From NCBI GenBank assembly GCA_904502245.1, contig CAJGDN010000035.1, positions 1-9,184 on the forward strand: a stretch of 9,184 nucleotides of DNA, written 5' to 3'. Below the pieces are notes generated by a model. It had not been told where the DNA came from, made no database searches, and saw only the letters and a program-made list of their open reading frames with translations. Each line of letters opens with the position of its first letter. The first letter of the stretch is position 1. This document shows, piece after piece, positions 1-3,548 of this stretch. Source of the stretch: an uncultured Alphaproteobacteria bacterium. Lineage in GTDB: Bacteria; Pseudomonadota; Alphaproteobacteria; Rs-D84. The position numbers were made by a program, and so were the translations under genes.

Positions 1-175
1 CTTTTTTTGCAGGTGCTTTTTTTGCAACTGGTTTTGCTGCTACTTTTTTAACCGCAACTTTCTTTGCTGCTGGTTTTGCTGCAACTGCTTTTTTTGCAGG
101 AGCTTTCTTTGCAACTGGTTTTGCTGCTGGTTTAACAGCTTCTACTTTCTTAGATCTTCTAAAGAAAAATCCCAT
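1..175 (-). CDS. Lys/Ala/Pro-repeat histone H1-like protein (partial, C-terminus beyond the window)
   Basis: The 58 codons present begin MGFFFRRSKK and then become almost pure Lys, Ala, Pro and Val, in AKPAAKK / KPVAKKAPAKK units. The unit KPVAKKAPAKK occurs at residues 19-29 and again at 48-58, a 29-residue (87-bp) period, and the two DNA copies differ at only two or so bases. Such tails occur in bacterial histone H1-like DNA-binding proteins, in AlgP-type regulators and as basic tails on other proteins. A nucleic-acid-binding role is therefore likely but not proven. The start is set by a strong ribosome-binding site (AAAAGGAG at about 183-190 on the minus strand) a few bases before ATG 175. 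The gene follows the scaffold-like gene in the same direction after a 110-bp gap, which probably holds its own promoter. The repeat makes the true length prone to slippage or assembly error. The open frame is clear; the function is inferred from composition only. Confidence 0.75.
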   Translation of the reverse strand, partial: MGFFFRRSKKVEAVKPAAKPVAKKAPAKKAVAAKPAAKKVAVKKVAAKPVAKKAPAKK

Positions 176-195
176 TCTTTCTCTCCTTTTACTAC

Positions 196-226
196 GTTCT
201 GTGACAGAACAAATTTGTTTTGTTCT
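196..226 (-). repeat. Overlapping inverted repeats in the leader of the H1-like gene
   Basis: Two perfect inverted repeats share an arm. GTTCTG (196-201) pairs with CAGAAC (205-210) across 3 nt. AGAACAAA (206-213) pairs with TTTGTTCT (219-226) across 5 nt. They cannot form together in RNA. The one nearer the gene ends about 6 nt before the ribosome-binding site of the minus-strand H1-like gene. They could be operators or an RNA switch controlling translation; the sequence alone does not say which. Confidence 0.6.
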
Positions 227-232
227 TGCTTG

Positions 233-264
233 ATATTTTATCATAAAATATGAATCTTAGTAAA
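233..264 (-). promoter_or_regulatory. Candidate promoter with a 19-bp AT palindrome, H1-like gene
   Basis: On the minus strand a -35-like TTTACT (259-264) is followed after 18 bp by TAAAAT (235-240). The -10 lies inside a perfect palindrome with 9-bp arms, ATATTTTAT-C-ATAAAATAT (233-251). The -10 matches consensus at five of six bases and the -35 at four. The palindrome may be an operator or chance in AT-rich DNA. Confidence 0.4.
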
Positions 265-285
265 GAAGAAAAGTTATATATTGCG

Positions 286-942
286 CTACGAATATAATTT
301 TTTAAATCCGTTTTCAATTTTTCTAATATATTCTGGATCTGCATCACGCCAATATTTTGGGTCACGCATCATACGACGCAAATCAGAATCTGACAATTTT
401 TTTGCAGACATTCCATCTGTCTGCACATCAGGTTCCATAGATTGCATCATCTTATAAATGCTTTGAATTCCCTGGGGCGACGCACATAAAGCATCATATG
501 CATCACGTGGCAAGAATCGTTCACCAAATGAATTTATTGCCTGTAAAGCATCATTCATTTTTTCATCACCGCCGAAAAAATTTTTCAATTCATTAATTGC
601 ACTGTCTTCATCATGCGCAGAAAACAAATCTGAAATTAATGGTGATAGAAATTCATTTGCAATATCGTAAATTTTTTCCACTTGATTACAGGTCAATCCA
701 ATTTGCAAAAATTTTTCGCGCAAATTTTCATCATCATACAATTCATTTATTGGATATTCAGATGCATTTGTTGGCACACCAATTGCACGATTAAATTTTT
801 GACGTGTCGCCTCATCAGAATCAGATGTTGGAACACTGATCATGCCACCTATTTTTTTCTCTAATTCAGAATAAGATTTCATCAGTGCCGATGCATTTAA
901 AGTTCCATCTTCATTTAAAAATTTTTCTGGGATATTATCCAT
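286..942 (-). CDS. Phage scaffolding / capsid-assembly-like protein
   Basis: This is a 218-residue, acidic, mostly helical protein. The N-terminal segment IPEKFLNEDGTLNASALMKS then SELEKKIGG (residues 4-33) has the pattern 'PEKYLDKDGKVN...LAKSYxELEKK' of phage capsid-assembly (scaffolding) proteins. It continues with FNRAIGVP (50-57) and ends in DLRRMMRDPKYWRDADPEYI (188-206), a C-terminal block I associate with the same family in alphaproteobacterial prophage-like regions. Scaffolding proteins guide coat-protein assembly and leave before DNA packaging. The ATG at 942 is chosen over the upstream extension because an AAAGGA ribosome-binding site sits just before it, and only one base separates it from the stop of the holin-like gene, indicating translational coupling. 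No capsid gene follows, which is odd for a scaffold. The family call is from remembered motifs, so moderate confidence. Confidence 0.65.
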   Translation of the reverse strand: MDNIPEKFLNEDGTLNASALMKSYSELEKKIGGMISVPTSDSDEATRQKFNRAIGVPTNASEYPINELYDDENLREKFLQIGLTCNQVEKIYDIANEFLSPLISDLFSAHDEDSAINELKNFFGGDEKMNDALQAINSFGERFLPRDAYDALCASPQGIQSIYKMMQSMEPDVQTDGMSAKKLSDSDLRRMMRDPKYWRDADPEYIRKIENGFKKLYS

Positions 943-943
943 T

Positions 944-1141
944 TTATTTTCCTTTGTCTTCATTTGATTTACGCAAGAAATAAATTCCCGCCAACGTAAA
1001 AACAGATTGCAACATAACAAACAAATCAGAATCTCCGACCAGGTACGCCCCAATCGCAGATAAAATGCCGGTTGCAGAAATTATATATGTTCGGTATCCC
1101 GCCAAATATCCACCACGTACAATATTCTTCATAATTATCAT
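944..1141 (-). CDS. Small holin-like membrane protein
   Basis: A 65-residue protein with two hydrophobic stretches, roughly residues 19-36 (YIISATGILSAIGAYLV) and 39-56 (DLFVMLQSVFTLAGIYFL), joined by a short GDSD turn, with a charged C-terminus (RKSNEDKGK). This 'RTYI..A.GI.SAIGAYL.GD..' layout is common in small phage membrane proteins encoded next to a lysis enzyme, so a holin role (a membrane pore that lets the endolysin out) is the natural reading. It starts 3 nt after the hydrolase stop codon, and its own stop is one base from the scaffold start. An alternative start at codon 4 (ATG at 1132) is better placed behind a GGATGA sequence and would give 62 residues. The membrane topology is visible; the holin function is inferred from context. 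Confidence 0.65.
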   Translation of the reverse strand: MIIMKNIVRGGYLAGYRTYIISATGILSAIGAYLVGDSDLFVMLQSVFTLAGIYFLRKSNEDKGK

Positions 1142-1144
1142 CCA

Positions 1145-1555
1145 TTATAAATAAAACAACATACCATCAATATCGGCGATATACCCACGTGCGCGCGCCC
1201 AATCTGGCATGACATCTGCATGATGAAATCGCTGTGCACCATAACAAGAATCTTTCAATCCGCCACGCAACATACGTTTTGCGACACGCAAACACATTTG
1301 AAAGCCACGATTCGTCGGCTGCACATACATACGTTCATGACGACATGATTTTTCAGATAACGCAGCAAAAATCATCTTGTCAGATATTAAGTCTGAAAAA
1401 CATCTGCCAGATGCATCTGATAAATTCTTTATCATTGATGTTAATGCCTCGACCCCACACAAAGATTGCGCACCACTTTCTGCGTATACGACACGTGCGA
1501 TTTTATATGCCATCCCCGCGGACATGTCCGTGTTATGTATCAATGCAAAATTCAT
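1145..1555 (-). CDS. SleB-type cell-wall hydrolase (Hydrolase_2 family), probable endolysin
   Basis: A 136-residue protein. AYKIARVVYAESGAQS (residues 16-31) matches the opening of SleB/CwlJ-type cell-wall hydrolases, with Glu26 the likely catalytic residue. The C-terminal half has CLRVAKRMLRGG (89-100) and CYGAQRFHHADVMPDWAR (104-121) followed by FY (134-135), matching the family's 'GAThFHN...PsWA...IG.h.FY' end. These enzymes cleave peptidoglycan glycan strands. There is no signal peptide, which fits an endolysin that depends on a holin, and a holin-like gene follows directly. The length covers the catalytic domain only. The start at 1555 is preceded by the purine run AGGGGGGAG. The gene lies behind a promoter and two tandem terminators in a short leader, so expression is probably conditional. 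The domain call is good; the exact role (phage lysis or domesticated use) is open. Confidence 0.75.
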   Translation of the reverse strand: MNFALIHNTDMSAGMAYKIARVVYAESGAQSLCGVEALTSMIKNLSDASGRCFSDLISDKMIFAALSEKSCRHERMYVQPTNRGFQMCLRVAKRMLRGGLKDSCYGAQRFHHADVMPDWARARGYIADIDGMLFYL

Positions 1556-1570
1556 GACTCCCCCCTGGGT

Positions 1571-1598
1571 ATAAAAAACCCCATGTGAAACACATGGG
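1571..1598 (-). terminator. Intrinsic terminator or attenuator A upstream of the lysis cassette
   Basis: A perfect 8-bp stem, CCCATGTG/CACATGGG (1580-1587 and 1591-1598), with a 3-nt loop is followed on the minus strand by G and six T residues (1573-1578). It ends only about 16 nt before the hydrolase start codon and lies downstream of the cassette promoter, so it would stop most transcripts before the gene. Confidence 0.8.
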
Positions 1599-1601
1599 AA
1601 T

Positions 1602-1628
1602 AAAAAAAATCCACACGCAAATGTGGAT
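1602..1628 (-). terminator. Intrinsic terminator or attenuator B upstream of the lysis cassette
   Basis: A perfect 7-bp stem, ATCCACA/TGTGGAT (1609-1615 and 1622-1628), with a 6-nt loop is followed on the minus strand by a run of about eight T (1602-1609). It would end a transcript about 45 nt after the predicted start site, and could also stop read-through from birA. Confidence 0.8.
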
Positions 1629-1653
1629 ACAATCTGTCCTGTTTATGCCATAA

Positions 1654-1682
1654 ATAATATCATATTTTCATAAAAAAGTCAA
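1654..1682 (-). promoter_or_regulatory. Sigma70-type promoter of the lysis/scaffold cassette
   Basis: On the minus strand TTGACT (1677-1682) and TATTAT (1654-1659) are separated by exactly 17 bp, each one mismatch from consensus. The predicted start is near 1646, giving a leader of about 90 nt to the hydrolase ATG. It lies in the 162-bp gap between birA and the hydrolase, so the cassette is not simply co-transcribed with birA. Confidence 0.75.
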
Positions 1683-1717
1683 GCAAATAATTCGCACACC
1701 CCTGTTTTCTGGGATTT

Positions 1718-2398
1718 TTACACACTTATTTCATCACCATACACCAACAAATAACGCGTATCACGGCGCAAAACCAACGCCCCGTTTTCATTTATTCCGA
1801 CCAATGTCGCAACCTGTCCTTGATATCGAACCGGACAATTCAAACATGCCGCCAGTTCCAACCATCTTTCACGTACAGCACGGAAATCTGCACGCCTCCA
1901 TTTATCCAAATTGCGCATCAAACGATTCAACAGTGCCTCTAATGGCACATCTGAATAGTTATCCATCTTAGTTGTCTGATAACGATCAACGGTTGGATTA
2001 GATTTCACATTTATTCCAATTCCTACAATAACGAATCGCCCTGAATATTCAATCAATGCCCCCGAAATCTTTTTTCCATCCACTAATATATCATTTGGCC
2101 ATTTAATTGTTGGGTGTATTCCGAACGAAGCGATTGTTTCTGCCACTGCAACTGCCACCGCATAAGCCAAGCGCGCATCACGTTCTGGGCACTCATAAAT
2201 AAAACTTACATACAAATTTCCATGATGCGACACCCATGGGCGACGGAAACGTCCACGCCCTGCAGATTGTGCCAATGCCCAGATTGCAGTATGGTCACGT
2301 GCCCCACCCTGTGCAATCAATTCATGTGCATAATCCTGAGTACTGGGGATTTTATCAAAAGAAATTAGTTTATAACTTGCCAATTTTGTACACCCCAT
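1718..2398 (-). CDS. birA: Biotin--[acetyl-CoA-carboxylase] ligase, short form without a DNA-binding domain
   Basis: This enzyme makes biotinyl-5'-AMP from biotin and ATP and attaches biotin to the acceptor lysine of acetyl-CoA carboxylase (BCCP) in the cytoplasm. The 226-residue protein shows the biotin-AMP loop AGRGRFRRPW (46-55), the core motif KWPNDILVDGKKISGALIE (99-117), IVGIGINVKSNP (124-135) and a C-terminal SH3-like part (about 188-226). The N-terminal repressor helix-turn-helix of E. coli BirA is absent, so it is a monofunctional type with no self-repression. The start is uncertain. The only ATG, at 2398, overlaps the upstream gene by 29 bp and has no clear ribosome-binding site. 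A TTG at codon 6 sits about 8 nt after a GGGG run and would also give a normal N-terminus (ASYKLISFDKIPSTQD). Either way, translational coupling to the winged-helix gene is likely. Confidence 0.93.
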   Translation of the reverse strand: MGCTKLASYKLISFDKIPSTQDYAHELIAQGGARDHTAIWALAQSAGRGRFRRPWVSHHGNLYVSFIYECPERDARLAYAVAVAVAETIASFGIHPTIKWPNDILVDGKKISGALIEYSGRFVIVGIGINVKSNPTVDRYQTTKMDNYSDVPLEALLNRLMRNLDKWRRADFRAVRERWLELAACLNCPVRYQGQVATLVGINENGALVLRRDTRYLLVYGDEISV

Positions 2399-2795
2399 CT
2401 ATATTTTTTATAAATTCACGTCCAAACTGTTGGCGCAATTGATAGATTGCGGTATCAATCGCATGCGACGTTGTATCTGGCATCACACCCAAAGCGATTC
2501 GCAAATCCTGGTATGTCATCCCCCCCGTTTTATACAGCAGCACAACAATTCGTGCCTGTAATTGAGGTAAAATAACAGACCGGCCAAAAATCTCAAACAA
2601 GGCCCTACCACCATCAGCCGCCGCCAGTATTGCCGCCTTTAATTGTATAGGATTAACAACATCATCAAGTTTTAAATCATCAAAATTAATATCTGTAATT
2701 GCCGGGACGTCAGTAACAGTCGCCCCAAAATCCGCCAAGATTTGTCGCCATATTTTATCACTTGCAAAAATACGAACGCCATTCAGCATACACAT
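2370..2795 (-). CDS. Orphan winged-helix protein (PhoB/OmpR C-terminal-like domain)
   Basis: I do not recognise this gene as a named one. The 141-residue product has an N-terminal part without familiar motifs (residues 1-75, with DINFDDLKLDDVVNPIQLKA at 35-54). Its C-terminal part (about 77-141) has the order and spacing of a response-regulator effector domain: LPQLQARIVVLLYKTGG, MTYQDLRIALG, then SHAIDTAIYQLRQQFG and a final hairpin IKNIDGVYKIGKL. The block H-x-IDTAIYQLRQ resembles the recognition helix region of OmpR/PhoB proteins. There is no receiver domain with phospho-acceptor Asp, so it may be an orphan regulator or another winged-helix nucleic-acid-binding protein. It overlaps birA and is probably co-transcribed with it. 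The start at 2795 has only a weak GGA about 9 nt upstream; a second ATG two codons later is possible. Confidence 0.6.
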   Translation of the reverse strand: MCMLNGVRIFASDKIWRQILADFGATVTDVPAITDINFDDLKLDDVVNPIQLKAAILAAADGGRALFEIFGRSVILPQLQARIVVLLYKTGGMTYQDLRIALGVMPDTTSHAIDTAIYQLRQQFGREFIKNIDGVYKIGKL

Positions 2796-2828
2796 ATATT
2801 CTATCCGACATTATGATATTTGTCCAAT

Positions 2829-2859
2829 AAAAAACCACAGCACTATTTATGCCGTGGTT
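2829..2859 (-). terminator. Intrinsic terminator after the HTH gene
   Basis: A 10-bp stem with one G-U wobble (2833-2842 with 2850-2859, arms AACCACGGCA/TGCTGTGGTT on the minus strand) and a 7-nt loop is followed on the minus strand by six T. It separates the HTH gene from the winged-helix/birA pair. Confidence 0.8.
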
Positions 2860-2883
2860 CGGGGTTTCGAAAACCGTAAAAAT

Positions 2884-3129
2884 TTATTCTCTGCCCAGAT
2901 CTGGTGCATCAATAAACTTGGTAAAATCCTGGATTTTTGCTCCTGTTGATGCCAAAATCTTGGAAATACTATTTGTTGACGGCCAACGTGGCTGTCCTTC
3001 TTTGGACCAACGCTTACTGCGGTTAAATGTTGTTGGATCCAAACCGCTGCATTTGGCCAGCCCAGAACAAGACATTCCGTGTTCTGTTGCAAAGCGTTCT
3101 ATGGCACGCCATACTTCTTCGTGTGTCAT
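2884..3129 (-). CDS. HTH-only protein matching the DNA-binding half of S24-type phage repressors
   Basis: An 81-residue protein. Residues 3-72 (HEEVWRAIERFATEHGMSCS, then GLAKCSGLDPTTFNRSKR, then RWPSTNSISKILASTGAKI) match the pattern 'W.AIDRLA...GLSPSGLA..AGLDPTTFN.SKR....RPRWPST.S..K.LAATG' of the N-terminal HTH domain of alphaproteobacterial S24-family (C1/LexA-like) repressors. Those proteins are usually above 200 residues, with a self-cleaving serine/lysine peptidase domain. Here the frame stops after the HTH, and only about 20 bp separate the stop from the terminator, so the peptidase half is absent. The product cannot respond to DNA damage by self-cleavage. The start at 3129 is chosen because AGGGAGAG lies just upstream; an in-frame extension to 3165 would overlap the operator. 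It has its own promoter, operator candidate and terminator, suggesting autoregulation. Confidence 0.8.
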   Translation of the reverse strand: MTHEEVWRAIERFATEHGMSCSGLAKCSGLDPTTFNRSKRWSKEGQPRWPSTNSISKILASTGAKIQDFTKFIDAPDLGRE

Positions 3130-3158
3130 TTCTTCTCTCCCTCTTATTTTTTTAGCAC

Positions 3159-3175
3159 AGGTCATTTTTTGACCT
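3159..3175. promoter_or_regulatory. Operator candidate: perfect inverted repeat before the HTH gene
   Basis: AGGTCA (3159-3164) and TGACCT (3170-3175) form a perfect 6-bp inverted repeat with a 5-bp AT spacer. It overlaps the predicted transcription start of the HTH gene and lies 30 bp before its ATG, where an autorepressor dimer would bind. Confidence 0.6.
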
Positions 3176-3181
3176 AACCCG

Positions 3182-3210
3182 ATTTTATTCCAGATTCCCA
3201 GGCATTACAA
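3182..3210 (-). promoter_or_regulatory. Promoter of the HTH gene
   Basis: On the minus strand TTGTAA (3205-3210) and TAAAAT (3182-3187) are separated by 17 bp. The predicted start, near 3174, falls inside the inverted-repeat operator candidate. Confidence 0.55.
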
Positions 3211-3260
3211 CAAGCAGCATTTCCTAGGAATCCTGAACCAAACACAAAAAAAGAATGGAC

Positions 3261-3313
3261 TAAAAAATTTTTTTGACAAAACACTTGACAAATCGTTTTT
3301 TGTATACTATATT
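3261..3313 (+). promoter_or_regulatory. Strong promoter of the non-coding RNA
   Basis: A consensus -35 TTGACA (3285-3290) and -10 TATATT (3308-3313) are separated by 17 bp. Upstream is an A6/T8 tract (3263-3274) resembling an UP element, and a second TTGACA lies at 3273-3278. The predicted start is near 3320. This combination is typical of highly expressed RNA genes. Confidence 0.75.
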
Positions 3314-3319
3314 TCGATT

Positions 3320-3510
3320 CGTCAGCGGGGGACAAATCCCGATGACCAGTTACGAAAGTAACTGTGGGGACCAGAGGTTCAGACTCCCTCCTACATTCTC
3401 TCTCCTCTGGACTCTGGCCCCCAGCACAAGTTTAGAGTGCCCAATTTCTTTTTCTCCTTTCCTTCCTTTCGGGGCACTCGGAAATACCGCCGGCAACGGC
3501 GGTGTTTTTT
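3320..3510 (+). ncRNA. Stand-alone structured small RNA of about 190 nt, family not recognised
   Basis: This stretch has a strong promoter, dense secondary structure and an intrinsic terminator, but no convincing reading frame. In order: hairpin 1, GTCA-CGGG/CCCG-TGAC with one G-A mismatch (3321-3346); hairpin 2, a perfect 7-bp stem CAGTTAC/GTAACTG capped by a GAAA tetraloop (3347-3364); stem 3, CCAGAGG (3371-3377) with CCTCTGG (3404-3410) around a C/U-rich loop; stem 4, GAGTGCCC/GGGCACTC (3435-3442 and 3472-3479) enclosing a loop with 26 consecutive pyrimidines (3445-3470); then the terminator. It is flanked by two minus-strand genes, so it is not the leader of anything on its strand. I see none of the hallmarks of tmRNA, RNase P RNA or SRP RNA, and no resemblance I can defend to 6S RNA. 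The unpaired pyrimidine loops with CUCC/CCUCC cores resemble anti-Shine-Dalgarno regulatory RNAs of Alphaproteobacteria. That the RNA exists is likely; its role is inference. Confidence 0.7.
3486..3510 (+). terminator. Intrinsic terminator of the non-coding RNA
   Basis: A perfect 7-bp GC-rich stem ACCGCCG/CGGCGGT (3486-3492 and 3497-3503) with a GCAA loop is followed by GTTTTTT. Confidence 0.9.
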
Positions 3511-3539
3511 AAAAAATTTCACCGCCCAAACAGGCGGTG
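3511..3539 (-). terminator. Intrinsic terminator of the autotransporter gene
   Basis: A perfect 7-bp stem CACCGCC/GGCGGTG (3520-3526 and 3533-3539) with a 6-nt loop is followed on the minus strand by AAATTTTTT. It ends the autotransporter transcript 10 bp past its stop codon and sits back to back with the RNA terminator, insulating two convergent units. On the plus strand it is also followed by TATTTTT, so it may work both ways. Confidence 0.85.
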
Positions 3540-3548
3540 TATTTTTCA

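Noticed and set aside
196..210. GTTC-N7-GAAC as an alphaproteobacterial LexA (SOS) box
   Set aside because: The alphaproteobacterial box is the direct repeat GTTC-N7-GTTC. This one is inverted, so it is described only as an inverted repeat.
3193..3232. GATTCC...GGAATC and the palindrome TTCCTAGGAA between the HTH gene and the RNA promoter
   Set aside because: Short arms with no link to a promoter element or to the operator candidate. Probably chance, or at best weak operator sequence.
3375..3390. A T-arm-like sequence AGAGGTTCAGACTCCCT, suggesting a tRNA or a tmRNA acceptor end
   Set aside because: The loop TTCAGAC lacks the conserved A58, the 5-bp stem has a mismatch, and there is no acceptor stem, anticodon arm or CCA. 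No tmRNA tag coding sequence is present.
3342..3512. A small plus-strand reading frame beginning ATGACCAGTTACG inside the RNA region (about 56 residues)
   Set aside because: It has no convincing ribosome-binding site, runs straight through the stems and the GC terminator, and its composition follows the hairpins and pyrimidine loops rather than a protein.
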